47,507 nt of DNA from PALSA-1296 sp037143335. GTDB taxonomy: Bacteria; Bacteroidota; Ignavibacteria; Palsa-1295. The DNA lies in the NCBI GenBank assembly GCA_037143335.1, contig JBAWZA010000020.1, positions 1-47,507 on the forward strand. The letters run 5' to 3'. Below, piece after piece: positions 33,201 to 41,558 of this stretch. Each line of letters starts with the position of its first letter. The stretch's first letter is position 1. Under the pieces are notes generated by a model, which saw only the letters and a program-made list of their open reading frames with translations, had not been told where the DNA came from and did no database searches. Made by a program: the position numbers and the translations under genes.

Positions 33201-34475
33201 TCGCCTGTCAATATTGGGAATAACCCACCCAACCTGTTTAGGAATAAAACTCATCCAAATGAGTGCGAAAAACGTAGCAACGTATAAAAGGGATACGAAT
33301 AGTTGCAGTGGGTTGCCAAAAAAACCGAGCACTCCAGGAAGTGAGAAATCTTGTGACTCTCGAAATGCAATTGGCACCAGTTCATTTAATGCGCCTGTTA
33401 ACAGCAAAGTGAGGCGGCCAACAAATAGAAATCCAAAAATCAAGAGCAGATGTTGGAATTTCTCACGTCTCGTTGTTGCATCCGAACACTTGTGTGCCAA
33501 ATGCCAGCATAGTAGCCAAACAAAAAAGAATACGAATAGCACAAATGCAAGATTACGGATGAGCACAACTGCTTGTTCGAGCCGTGTTGGTTCAATAGTT
33601 GTTGAATCCCCAACATTTAAGTAACCTGCGAGCGTAGTAGAATCAGTCGGGTCAAGAAAAAGTATTGCCGTCGAACGCGAGTTCAAGTCAGGACTTTTTT
33701 TCCCATTGAGCACTACGTTAATAACATGTCCGGAACGGGCAAATATATCATCGAAGACTGTGGAATGGCTTGACTCGGAATTTCCCAAGGGAGAACGCTT
33801 ATCAACCAAGGTCTTGACTGAAACATATCCGAGCAACGCGCCTTCTTTAGAAATAATTTTCCTGATAGCAATAATCCATGTCTTGATTTGCTCGTGCTCC
33901 AGAAATATTGCTTTCGGATGTTTTTCAAGAAACTGGGAGTATTGAAATGTTGAATCAAATGATGGTGTCGCCACTTTCGAAGATGCCCAAGCTAACAATC
34001 TACCACTTGGGTCATAATAGCCGACACCATTTCCTAAAAGCGTTGAACGAAACGGGAGACGCTCACTGATAGACTCTATCCCTCTTCGCAATAATGAATC
34101 CTTTCTTTGAAGCCTTTCAAAAAGTGAAAAACGACTTGATGAATTCTCAAGGATGGCAAGGAGTGACGAATCGGTTGAAATCGAGTCACGGACTGCTGTC
34201 GTTGCTTGCGAGATGTTGGTTAGACGTTGTTGAGAAGTTTTCGAGATATACCGATCGGTAAGCTCAATTTCAGAGTTTCGGGAATTTGTTGAGATAATAA
34301 CCAGTGCAAACGTGCCAAGCACAACGACACCGCAGGCTATCATGAGTAGGAGACGTACTCGAATGGGTGTGGCAGAGTAGAATTCCGTTATTGATGCAGA
34401 CAATCGAACGAATGCCTTGCTAAACAAGGCTCCGATACGAATTTTTGCAATCAACGCTTTAGAACTCTTAGTCAC
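30246..34475 (-). CDS. Giant multi-pass NtrY-like sensor histidine kinase
   Basis: About 1409 aa. Order: one helix near 45-65, an extracytoplasmic sensor (about 65-310), a bundle of about eight helices (about 310-620), a second extracytoplasmic segment (about 630-880), two or more helices with a third exposed loop (about 885-1090), a helix (GILLLLIGSWISVRVAAP), HAMP (about 1120-1170), HisKA with VAHEIKNPLTPMK (His1198, codon 30882-30884), and HATPase (NLIRNSLQAT, DTGGGM, GMGLGLAIVKK). It should autophosphorylate and pass phosphate to a response regulator, but none is nearby. I use GTG 34475, five bases after the DUF4783 stop; ATG 34574 would overlap that gene by 95 bp. It belongs to the pyrB-pyrC-DUF4783 transcript. 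Confidence 0.92.
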   Translation of the reverse strand: MTKSSKALIAKIRIGALFSKAFVRLSASITEFYSATPIRVRLLLMIACGVVVLGTFALVIISTNSRNSEIELTDRYISKTSQQRLTNISQATTAVRDSISTDSSLLAILENSSSRFSLFERLQRKDSLLRRGIESISERLPFRSTLLGNGVGYYDPSGRLLAWASSKVATPSFDSTFQYSQFLEKHPKAIFLEHEQIKTWIIAIRKIISKEGALLGYVSVKTLVDKRSPLGNSESSHSTVFDDIFARSGHVINVVLNGKKSPDLNSRSTAILFLDPTDSTTLAGYLNVGDSTTIEPTRLEQAVVLIRNLAFVLFVFFFVWLLCWHLAHKCSDATTRREKFQHLLLIFGFLFVGRLTLLLTGALNELVPIAFRESQDFSLPGVLGFFGNPLQLFVSLLYVATFFALIWMSFIPKQVGWVIPNIDRREDGNPISTSSWVLKVCSIGAIICTLPLINVMFSIAVKSIVQNSTFHYITNRPGFRDGAFVMMEASFLLVGLSYFFVSLFAIFWLLRMTIRFTVSELSPKRSYVGHYIVFIIFSLPIVLFLSPSLSSQYRESYWLLITICLEFAVILIFRRDIALLSAASKAESIFYRIPRSGLGLLFLLCGAGFILSPLIAAQEHRDKIEIVKENLKQTAESALLNNSSVIDQVFLSIQSDSTLGAELQNLSSTKKLAFDIWLENARTLRNANINVEIYDTHAQLVSRFKQGKSIADERSNKFIQDSLFQFISNKDSQQFLVTNVVDSHSLSFSHSIGVGLIILKIPKIVGGIDTLISEKFVLCLSTWVDAIPRRLPRTESASIPLRQSQAEGSGDDQVYYTRYKNDILVSPELHSIEIPSHISSRIDTVLRHSKNNIVATETNIRGKAALHLFSILATGSSTENVILSATILTPTFLSLLDLALSLDAVSLFIGLFVIFFALALRTLFSEGSKGVLKFRDRIFLIVLTIALVPLVIVTNITQTLLVERESRNAEVQLQNDADVIAQKVSSLPNVRDSIFGNSMPKVIDELSRLMNRDISLFNERGVLIYTNRPELFDGGWLPSQIPSRIASIFLIGERSYETEKTSQDDRDVEIGYKHISYAGTTGTIGVLSYKGKGAIESDISNTIEIMYGAFAALGILLLLIGSWISVRVAAPLQQLIGATEEVTQGKLETIVHIKRKDEVGELAQAFNRMTRELERTRENVAQSEREGAWKEMARQVAHEIKNPLTPMKLSIQHVSHAYDENDTNFGSVFRRVIRTLSEQIEVLTRIATEFSRFGEMPRRKYGFVSLKQIVESAMALYDADRVRIRFLIDMPDNLPPIYADDEEFRRALVNLIRNSLQATEGWGVILVRARESNGLILLDFSDTGGGMTEEILNKAFDPNFSTKTSGMGLGLAIVKKIITDMSGTISVVSKIGKGTTFHIELPAREYPNE

Positions 34476-34479
34476 AATG

Positions 34480-34905
34480 TTAGTGGATAGTAATTCTGTT
34501 GAGTAGCCATTTGCCCGCTCGGTTTTTTTGAAATCCAAAATTGACGCGATACGAATTTTTTCTCCCTGCTTCAACAGTTGCGAGCGTGCCTATTGCTATG
34601 CCAGCATCACCATCCTCGCGAACCAGGATATAGGAAAAATTTGCTATCGGATGAACGTTGAAAAATGATTCGAGCACACCGAGTGCTTGCGCTGGAGATA
34701 AATATGCACCTTCTTTTGGCGGGATTTCGACGAGTATCCTATTCGAGTCAATCAGTATCCGAAGCGAATCCATATTTCTGGATGCAAGTATGGATGTCAG
34801 ACGCTTTAGATGAGACGAAAGAGGTTCAGCCTTGCACTGCGACGACAACAAGAGTAGTACTACTGCGCAATAAAATACGGCTTGACTCTTCACCAGAGAT
34901 TTCAT
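34480..34905 (-). CDS. DUF4783 family exported protein
   Basis: A 141-aa exported protein. A hydrophobic N-terminus (FYCAVVLLLLSSQCKAE) may be a signal peptide or a lipobox (SSQC). The mature part resembles DUF4783, a small cystatin/NTF2-like fold found in Bacteroidota: SLRILIDSNRILVEIPPKEG, FNVHPIANFSYI, YRVNFGFQKNRAGKWLLNRI. Function unknown. The start at 34905 overlaps the pyrC stop by 4 bp (ATGA) with GGAGAG as ribosome-binding site; an ATG three codons upstream is less likely. It lies between pyrC and the giant kinase, so it might be its sensory partner (inference). Confidence 0.82.
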   Translation of the reverse strand: MKSLVKSQAVFYCAVVLLLLSSQCKAEPLSSHLKRLTSILASRNMDSLRILIDSNRILVEIPPKEGAYLSPAQALGVLESFFNVHPIANFSYILVREDGDAGIAIGTLATVEAGRKNSYRVNFGFQKNRAGKWLLNRITIH

Positions 34906-36176
34906 TCTCTCCACCAGGCTTGGTTATTATTTATTACTCCGATCGCCTGTCCCTTAAACTTTTCGCCGATGAAGGGCGTATTACTCGACTTCGAAAAAAT
35001 ATGTGAAGATGTAAATTCCCACTCCTTCTCAAGGTTTACGATTGTGAGATTTGCCAGCTCGCCTTCCGCAATTTTCAACTGAGGTAATTTCATCAATCTT
35101 CGTGGGTTCACCGAACAAAGTTCAATGTAGTGGTTCAAGGAAATTTTACCCGTATGTACAAGTTTAGTTAGTCCCAATGCAACTGCGGTTTCGCAACCAA
35201 TGATGCCGTAAGCAGCGGACATCATATCGGTTTCCTTCTCGTGATGTGCATGAGGTGCGTGGTCAGTTGATATGCAATCAATTGTGCCATCTTGTAATCC
35301 CACAATTATTGCCTCGATGTCGACATGCTCACGCAAAGGTGGATTCATCTTTGCATTTCCAAAATGTGTTTCGACGGCTTCATCTGTCAAGCTGAAATGG
35401 TGCGGTGTTACTTCACAAGAGACACTTAAACCCTTTGCTTTTGCTTCGCGAACAAGTTGGACAGCATTCCGAGTAGATAGATGCGCTACGTGATAACGGA
35501 CTCCGCCAACGTACTCCGCCAACATAATATCGCGTGCGACAATAATATCTTCGGCTACTGAAGGGTAACCAGGCAATCCAAGTTTTGTGGAAATTTTTCC
35601 TTCATGCATTGCAGTGCCATGTGTCATCGTTGCCTCTTCGCAGTGCTCGGTACAAAGGAAGTCAAACATTTTTCCGTACTCGAACACCCTTCGCATCACC
35701 TCTGCGCTTGCGACAGCGCTTCCGTCATCGGAGATCATCCGCACTCCAGCATCCGAGAGAGCCTGCATGGGCGCAAGCGTTTCGCCCTTTCGGGCTTTTG
35801 TCATGGTCGCGCAAATTTCTACATCTACAATATTTCCTTCAGCTTTTGACTTGATATAACTTACGACAAAAGGATCAGACACTGGGGGATCAGTATTCGG
35901 CATACAACAGATTCCTGTGAAGCCTCCGCTTGCGGCTGCACGGGTTCCCGTTTCGATTGTTTCTTTGTACTCTTGACCTGGCTCACGCAAGTGAACGTGC
36001 ATGTCAAAAAAACCCGGAGCAACAAGCGCGCCTTTCAAATCTCGTGAGGCGAGATTACTCTTGAGATTTTTTCCTATTGCAGTAATGCGACCTTCCTTAA
36101 TCTCAATATCCATTCCTGACTCATCAAGCCCAGTTATCGGATCAAGAATTCTACAATTATGTAAAAGTATATCCAT
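34902..36176 (-). CDS. pyrC: Dihydroorotase
   Basis: A 424-aa zinc amidohydrolase that closes carbamoyl aspartate to dihydroorotate, the third step of pyrimidine synthesis (type I enzyme). FFDMHVHLREPGQEYKETIE carries the first zinc histidines, GGFTGICCMPNTDPPVS the substrate loop and ISTDHAPHAHHEKETD the catalytic Asp. It is preceded by pyrB with 5 bp between the genes and followed by DUF4783 with a 4-bp overlap, so the operon order is pyrB-pyrC-DUF4783-kinase. Confidence 0.97.
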   Translation of the reverse strand: MDILLHNCRILDPITGLDESGMDIEIKEGRITAIGKNLKSNLASRDLKGALVAPGFFDMHVHLREPGQEYKETIETGTRAAASGGFTGICCMPNTDPPVSDPFVVSYIKSKAEGNIVDVEICATMTKARKGETLAPMQALSDAGVRMISDDGSAVASAEVMRRVFEYGKMFDFLCTEHCEEATMTHGTAMHEGKISTKLGLPGYPSVAEDIIVARDIMLAEYVGGVRYHVAHLSTRNAVQLVREAKAKGLSVSCEVTPHHFSLTDEAVETHFGNAKMNPPLREHVDIEAIIVGLQDGTIDCISTDHAPHAHHEKETDMMSAAYGIIGCETAVALGLTKLVHTGKISLNHYIELCSVNPRRLMKLPQLKIAEGELANLTIVNLEKEWEFTSSHIFSKSSNTPFIGEKFKGQAIGVINNNQAWWRE

Positions 36177-36181
36177 GAATT

Positions 36182-37099
36182 TTATTTTTCAAACATCCAT
36201 TCGAGTATCGCCATTCGCATCGCAACACCACGTTTAACTTGTCGAAGAATCAATGACTTTTCAGTGTCAGCTCCTTCATCGTCAATTTCAACGCCTCGGT
36301 TAACAGGTCCTGGATGCAAAAGATAAGCGTCGCACTCAGAAAGCCTTGAAGGAATCAATCCATATCGCAACCTAAAGTCGGCGAGGCTTGGAAAGTAAGT
36401 CTTGGATTGGCGTTCGAGTTGTATTCGTAAACTCATAACTGCATCGGCAGTTGATAATATCTTTCCAAGTGAATGTTGTGCTTCAACTCCGAATACTTCC
36501 TCAATATGAGGAGGCATGAGTGACTCCGGTGCAACGACGGTAACTCTCGCACCAATTTTCTTGAGCAAGATCATGTTCGACCTCGCAACCCGTGAATGCA
36601 GAATATCGCCAATGATTACGATATGCTTACCTGCCAGTGTACCGAGTTTTTCTGAGAGCGTGGCAGCATCGAGTAATGCTTGAGTCGGATGTTCATGAGC
36701 GCCGTCGCCAGCATTTATTATCCGAATGCTCTGAGGTAGATGTCTGCGAAGTAGCAGAGGAACGCCTGCTGAGGAGTGTCTGACGACCACACAATCAATT
36801 TTCATCGCAGTTATGACTTCCACTGTATCGAGTAATGACTCGCCTTTGCTGAGACTACTCGTCTGCATGGAAAGTGTTGCTATCGTTGCACCTAATCTTT
36901 TCTCGGCTAATTCAAATGAAGTCCTGGTGCGTGTAGAATTCTCGAAAAATAGATTGGCAATAGTAACGCCACTTAGAATTTGGGACTGAGGAATTGGAGC
37001 CGGGGATTCGAGGGATGGGAAATAAGCGTTTGATCGGCGGATGAGATCCGAGATTTCGTCTGTACTGAGTTGTCGGATACCTAGTAAGTCGCGATTCAT
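36182..37099 (-). CDS. pyrB: Aspartate carbamoyltransferase, catalytic subunit
   Basis: A 305-aa enzyme joining carbamoyl phosphate and aspartate to give carbamoyl aspartate. FFENSTRTRTSFELAEKRLG is the carbamoyl-phosphate site, HPTQALLDAATL and DILHSRVARSN follow, and LHPGPVNRGVEIDD is the C-terminal signature. There is no pyrI regulatory subunit. It is the first gene of the pyrimidine-kinase operon and is divergent from uvrA. A TTG-N21-GATGTTTG sequence (minus strand, 37168-37199) may be its promoter. Confidence 0.97.
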   Translation of the reverse strand: MNRDLLGIRQLSTDEISDLIRRSNAYFPSLESPAPIPQSQILSGVTIANLFFENSTRTRTSFELAEKRLGATIATLSMQTSSLSKGESLLDTVEVITAMKIDCVVVRHSSAGVPLLLRRHLPQSIRIINAGDGAHEHPTQALLDAATLSEKLGTLAGKHIVIIGDILHSRVARSNMILLKKIGARVTVVAPESLMPPHIEEVFGVEAQHSLGKILSTADAVMSLRIQLERQSKTYFPSLADFRLRYGLIPSRLSECDAYLLHPGPVNRGVEIDDEGADTEKSLILRQVKRGVAMRMAILEWMFEK

Positions 37100-37167
37100 T
37101 CAGATAGTTATCGTATCGTCACACCGTATGTTACCATGAGTGCTGTCCTAAGTGTACTGCTCTCATC

Positions 37168-37199
37168 CAAACATCTTGCCCTTACCTTGCCTGTAGCAA
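37168..37199 (-). promoter_or_regulatory. Possible promoter of the pyrB operon
   Basis: On the minus strand, TTG (37197-37199) is followed after 21 nt by GATGTTTG (37168-37175), one mismatch from TAnnTTTG. The predicted start lies about 60 nt before the pyrB ATG. It lies in the 180-bp spacer shared with uvrA, which holds no other gene. Confidence 0.3.
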
Positions 37200-37279
37200 C
37201 CTTCGGATTACAAGTTCTGTTTTATTCTGCTTATCGCTTTTTTCGTTGCAAATATCAAGCGAATTTATTAACACCTAAA

Positions 37280-40200
37280 TTGTCAAAAAAGGCTCAAAAT
37301 AAAAACACAACCCCTCGTTCAAGCTCGAAAAAGAGGGTTTCTGAGCCTGAGCTACTTGGGGCAAGCCTAGCTGAGCCAAGTTCAGCCCTGGAAAATTTGG
37401 TAATTCGAGGTGCACGAGTCCACAACCTCAAAAATATTGACATTGATATTCCCCGCGAAAAACTTGTCGTCATTACAGGTATTTCGGGGTCAGGAAAATC
37501 TTCTCTTGCATTTGATACAATCTATGCCGAAGGCCAGCGTAGATATGTGGAGAGTCTTTCAGCTTATGCACGGCAGTTTCTCGACATGATGGAGCGCCCG
37601 GATGTGGATGTGATTGAGGGACTATCGCCTGCAATCTCAATCGAACAAAAAACCATCGGCGCATCGCCAAGATCAACCGTTGGGACGGTCACCGAAATAT
37701 ATGATTTTATTCGCCTGCTGTTTGCACGATTAGGAACACAGTACTGCGTTGATTGCAACCTTCCTGTCGTTAGACAAACTCGTGATCAAGTGATTGCTTC
37801 TATTTTAAATCAAAAAGATGGGACAAGCATCACACTACTCGCTCCGCTTGTCAGAGCACGTAAAGGGCACTACCGCGAAGTGTTCAGTGACTCGCTCCGA
37901 CAGGGATTCACAAAGGTACGCATTGACGGTGAGATCAAAGACCTCGTAGAAGGCATGATGGTTGATCGTTACAAGGTTCACACCATCGAATTAGTTATTG
38001 ACAGACTCCCAATCGGGAAACAATTTCTTGAACGCCTGAGTAACTCTGTTGAGGTTGCACTTCGAATGGGAAAAGGTGTGATGAGTGCAATTTATGAAAG
38101 TAAATCATTATCCAAACTTGAGGAGCATTTATTTAGTGAAAAGTATTCTTGCCCGAATTGTGGTAGGTCGTACGAGGAGCCGCAGCCGAACACTTTTTCA
38201 TTCAACTCTGCAATCGGCGCTTGCGTCACATGTCATGGACTTGGTGAGCTTCGTGATTTCGATGAAAAACTTTTGATCGGTGATGCGACAAAATCAATCG
38301 AAGATGGAGCCATTCTACCACTCGGGAAGAAGCGGCGTAACTGGCTATGGGCACAGGTAGAAGCTGTCTGTCAGGCATATAAAACGCCACTTACTACAAC
38401 TATTGATAAACTTCCTCCCAAATTATTAGAAGCGATAGTCCACGGTACTGGCACCGAGAAACTCTCGGTCGCATGGAAATCGGATACAGGTAAAGAGGTC
38501 TCGTATCAAATGCGGTTTGTAGGGTTGCTGGAAACCCTCAAGAATGCAGTTGGGAAAGATGCAACCGAATCCATGAAGGAGTGGGCTGAGCAGTTCATGT
38601 CTTCGCATACCTGCCAAGCCTGCAATGGAGGGAGACTCAAGCCCGAGACATTAGCCATACGAATAGATTCTTCTTCCATTGCTGATCTTGTTCGACTCGA
38701 TCTCGTGGAGTCGCGGGCATTTTTTGAAGCGTTGAAATTCGAAGGAAACAGAGAACTCATTGCTGCACCAATTCTCCGTGAGATCATCCCAAGAATCATT
38801 TTTCTCCTGGATGTCGGCTTAAACTATCTCTCGCTCGATCGTCCGGCGCGAACCTTGTCGGGCGGAGAGTCTCAACGAATTCGGTTGGCTACACAGATTG
38901 GTACTCAACTTGTCGGTGTGCTATACATTCTTGATGAACCAAGCATCGGACTCCATCAACGCGATAACGATAGGCTGATTGATTCTCTAAAACATCTTCG
39001 TGACATTGGTAACACTGTAATCGTAGTGGAGCATGACAGAGAAATGATGCTCGCCTCTGATTGCATTGCCGATATAGGTCCTGCCGCAGGTGAATATGGC
39101 GGAAAACTTGTAGCATACGGAAGACCAGAAATATTTAAGCATGGTTCCGGCATTAAGATGATTGGCAATGAATTTATCAGTGAGAATTCTCCGACCGCCG
39201 ATTATCTATCTGGTAAAAATGCGTTACTCATCCCATCTTCAAGAGGGATCAACTCCAAGCAAAAACATCTGAGAGTCATCGGAGCATCAGGTAATAATCT
39301 CAAGGATGTAACGCTTGATATTCCGTTAGCTGCATTCACATGTATCACGGGCGTGTCAGGTTCTGGTAAATCAACACTCATCACAGAAACCCTCGCGCCA
39401 ATTCTGTCAAAGCATGTCTATGATTCCACAGGATTGCCACTTCCTCATAAGTCCGTTGAGGGATTAGAATTTATTGATAAATTCATCGAAATAGATCAAA
39501 CACCTATCGGCAGAACACCCAGATCGAACCCTGCGACTTATACAGGACTCTTCACGATGATTCGTGATTTTTTTGCTGAATTACCTGAAGCAAAGATTCG
39601 GGGGTATAAAGTAGGAAGATTTTCATTCAACGTGAAAGGCGGAAGATGCGAGACATGTCAGGGTGCAGGAATGAAAAAAATTGAGATGAATTTTCTCCCT
39701 GATGTTTATGTCACTTGTGAAACTTGCGGAGGCAAACGTTACAACCGTGAAACACTCGAAGTCCGCTTCAAAGGAAAATCGATCTCCGATGTATTGAGCA
39801 TGAGCGTGAGCGAAGGGCTCGAACTCTTCAACGACATTCCACGCATTCGGCGGAAGATAGCAGCGCTCGATGCGGTTGGACTTGGCTATATCCGCTTGGG
39901 TCAACAAGCCCCTACTTTAAGCGGCGGGGAAGCACAGCGAGTGAAACTTGCTACCGAGCTTTCTAAAGTCGCGACTGGGAAGACGCTTTACATTTTGGAC
40001 GAACCAACTACCGGCTTGCACTTTAATGACATCAAGCATTTATTAGATGTTCTGCTTGAATTGCGCTCTCGTGGTAATTCAGTTATCGTCATTGAACACA
40101 ATTTAGATGTCATCAAAATGGCAGATTGGATTATTGACTTAGGACCTGAAGGAGGAAAGGGCGGAGGATATTTGGTTGATGAAGGAACACCCGAAGATAT

Positions 40201-40309
40201 TGCTTCACGTCATCCCAAAACTGGAAGCCATACGGGGAGATACCTTGAAAGAGAATTAACCGAGTCACAGGTTGCACCATCTGACTTATTCGCCCGAGCA
40301 AAAAAATAA
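37280..40309 (+). CDS. uvrA: Excinuclease ABC subunit A
   Basis: The UvrA ATPase (about 1009 aa) that finds bulky DNA damage and loads UvrB in nucleotide excision repair. Two ABC modules: Walker A GISGSGKSSL and GVSGSGKSTL; signature LSGGESQRIRLA and LSGGEAQRVKLA; Walker B YILDEPSIGLHQ and YILDEPTTGLHF. Zinc modules are CPNCGRSYEEPQPNTFSFNS with CVTCHGLG, and CETCQGAGMKKIEMNFLPDV with CETCGG. Similarity begins at NLVIRGARVHNLKNIDI. The upstream ATG at 37136 would add a hydrophobic stretch unlike UvrA, so I prefer TTG 37280, which gives a Lys/Ser-rich extension usual in this group; TTG 37397 is the shortest option. Confidence 0.96.
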   Translation: MSKKAQNKNTTPRSSSKKRVSEPELLGASLAEPSSALENLVIRGARVHNLKNIDIDIPREKLVVITGISGSGKSSLAFDTIYAEGQRRYVESLSAYARQFLDMMERPDVDVIEGLSPAISIEQKTIGASPRSTVGTVTEIYDFIRLLFARLGTQYCVDCNLPVVRQTRDQVIASILNQKDGTSITLLAPLVRARKGHYREVFSDSLRQGFTKVRIDGEIKDLVEGMMVDRYKVHTIELVIDRLPIGKQFLERLSNSVEVALRMGKGVMSAIYESKSLSKLEEHLFSEKYSCPNCGRSYEEPQPNTFSFNSAIGACVTCHGLGELRDFDEKLLIGDATKSIEDGAILPLGKKRRNWLWAQVEAVCQAYKTPLTTTIDKLPPKLLEAIVHGTGTEKLSVAWKSDTGKEVSYQMRFVGLLETLKNAVGKDATESMKEWAEQFMSSHTCQACNGGRLKPETLAIRIDSSSIADLVRLDLVESRAFFEALKFEGNRELIAAPILREIIPRIIFLLDVGLNYLSLDRPARTLSGGESQRIRLATQIGTQLVGVLYILDEPSIGLHQRDNDRLIDSLKHLRDIGNTVIVVEHDREMMLASDCIADIGPAAGEYGGKLVAYGRPEIFKHGSGIKMIGNEFISENSPTADYLSGKNALLIPSSRGINSKQKHLRVIGASGNNLKDVTLDIPLAAFTCITGVSGSGKSTLITETLAPILSKHVYDSTGLPLPHKSVEGLEFIDKFIEIDQTPIGRTPRSNPATYTGLFTMIRDFFAELPEAKIRGYKVGRFSFNVKGGRCETCQGAGMKKIEMNFLPDVYVTCETCGGKRYNRETLEVRFKGKSISDVLSMSVSEGLELFNDIPRIRRKIAALDAVGLGYIRLGQQAPTLSGGEAQRVKLATELSKVATGKTLYILDEPTTGLHFNDIKHLLDVLLELRSRGNSVIVIEHNLDVIKMADWIIDLGPEGGKGGGYLVDEGTPEDIASRHPKTGSHTGRYLERELTESQVAPSDLFARAKK

Positions 40310-40310
40310 T

Positions 40311-40643
40311 ATGAATACTTTTATCGAGCGTTACGATCACACCATCAACATACTCGATGACCAACTCTCGTCGTTAATAGATGCAGGGTCAGATTTCGAT
40401 CTCGAAAAGAACGGGGATGTCTTGAGCATTATATTTGACGATGGTTCAAAGTTTATCATCTCTCCCAACTCCCCTGTGAATCAACTTTGGGTATCCGCTA
40501 ATTACGAAGGTCATCGGTTTAATTATTCGGAATCGGAGGCAAATTGGAGCGATGAAAAGTCTGGTCAACTCTTTACGGAATATCTTAGTGTTCTGCTCGG
40601 TGAAAAGTTGGGCGAGGCAATAAGTCTCCACTTATCAAGCTAA
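40311..40643 (+). CDS. cyaY: Frataxin/CyaY-like iron-binding protein
   Basis: A 110-aa protein of the frataxin family, which binds iron and modulates iron-sulfur cluster assembly. An acidic first helix (NTFIERYDHTINILDDQL) precedes the sheet with DFDLEKNGDVLSIIFDDGSK, INSPVNQLWVSA-like strand (here ISPNSPVNQLWVSA) and a final helix (LFTEYLSVLLGEKLGEAI). The ATG at 40311 is 1 bp after the uvrA stop, so it is co-transcribed. Frataxins are best known from Proteobacteria and mitochondria. The window also carries the Fe-S genes mrp and nfu, 6 kb away. Confidence 0.88.
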   Translation: MNTFIERYDHTINILDDQLSSLIDAGSDFDLEKNGDVLSIIFDDGSKFIISPNSPVNQLWVSANYEGHRFNYSESEANWSDEKSGQLFTEYLSVLLGEKLGEAISLHLSS

Positions 40644-40645
40644 AG

Positions 40646-40675
40646 TTGCGGAAGCGCATTATCGTCGTATATTTG
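40646..40675 (+). promoter_or_regulatory. Bacteroidota-type promoter for the PuuD-like gene
   Basis: TTG (40646-40648), 19 nt, then TATATTTG (40668-40675) is an exact match to the expected pattern. Transcription would start near 40682. A strong ribosome-binding site, AGGAGG (40718-40723), lies just before the ATG at 40729, which is unusual in this window. Confidence 0.7.
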
Positions 40676-40728
40676 TACCATGTGAAAGTATCACATTTTT
40701 ATTTCACCCAACTATTCAGGAGGATTCT

Positions 40729-41484
40729 ATGGATCAAATCGTACAATATCTCGAACCGATTTTCAGGTGGTACCACATATTTTTTGGTATTCTCTGGATC
40801 GGCATACTCTATTGGTTTAACTTCGTTAACATCCCCTTCGCCGGGACCATGGATGGCGATACAAAGAGGAAAGTTATTCCGGAATTACTTCCCCGTGCAC
40901 TATTCTGGTTCAGATGGGGAGCGGCATATACCTGGATTCTCGGCATCCTACTCTTGGGACTAGTCTACGAGTACCAAAGTGTCGCAGTCGGAACAGCAAG
41001 CCAATGGACCGGCGGAAATCACGGACTGTTCTGGAGCTTTCTCTTAGCACCATTTATTTATGATTTCATCGCAAAGAGCATTAAGGATCCAAAGATGATG
41101 GCGGGCGTTGGATATGTCTTAATTTTCGCTGTCGTATTTCTGATGCAATCAGCTGGCTTTGCATATCGTGGATATATCATGTACATGGGCGCAATGTTTG
41201 GCTCAATCATGGCATACAATGTCTGGTTTAGAATTTGGCCAAACCAACAGAAAATTATCACAGCAATAAAAAACGGTACAGCACCAGATGCCGCTCTAGC
41301 CGCGCAAACAGGTATGCGTTCGAAGCATAACACGTATCTCTCAGTACCACTTGTATGGGCAATGATTAATGCCCACACATCGGGCTACGCCGGAAGTTGG
41401 ATCTATTTTCCAATCGTCGTTCTCGTCGGTTGGTTTGGCACAATGCAAATGTTCAAGAGAGCCGGTAAAGTCAAAGGATTCTAA
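40729..41484 (+). CDS. PuuD-type (urate oxidase N-terminal domain) membrane protein
   Basis: A 251-aa membrane protein resembling the N-terminal domain of urate hydroxylase PuuD (DUF989). It has about seven helices with conserved aromatic and His residues: FRWYHIFFGILWIGILYWFN, FVNIPF, LFWFRWGAAYTWILGI and a late NAHTSGY. PuuD usually adds a cytochrome c domain at the C-terminus, which is missing here, so the protein may be a heme-binding membrane subunit rather than a urate oxidase. No purine-catabolism gene is adjacent. It has its own promoter, an AGGAGG ribosome-binding site and a shared bidirectional terminator. Confidence 0.78.
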   Translation: MDQIVQYLEPIFRWYHIFFGILWIGILYWFNFVNIPFAGTMDGDTKRKVIPELLPRALFWFRWGAAYTWILGILLLGLVYEYQSVAVGTASQWTGGNHGLFWSFLLAPFIYDFIAKSIKDPKMMAGVGYVLIFAVVFLMQSAGFAYRGYIMYMGAMFGSIMAYNVWFRIWPNQQKIITAIKNGTAPDAALAAQTGMRSKHNTYLSVPLVWAMINAHTSGYAGSWIYFPIVVLVGWFGTMQMFKRAGKVKGF

Positions 41485-41503
41485 TTCAACGTAATCAAGT
41501 AAA

Positions 41504-41537
41504 AAGGGAAGTCAGAATTTCTGACTTCCCTTTTTTT
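41504..41537. terminator. Bidirectional intrinsic terminator
   Basis: AAAGGGAAGTCAGA (41504-41517) pairs perfectly with TCTGACTTCCCTTT (41521-41534) around a 3-nt loop, with T residues on the right and A residues on the left, so it works for both the PuuD-like gene and pnp. Confidence 0.9.
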
Positions 41538-41558
41538 ATGTTGTTCAATTTGGATGGG

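Noticed and set aside
35585..35859. Three overlapping plus-strand frames opposite pyrC
   Set aside because: Overlapping in different frames and antisense to a conserved enzyme.
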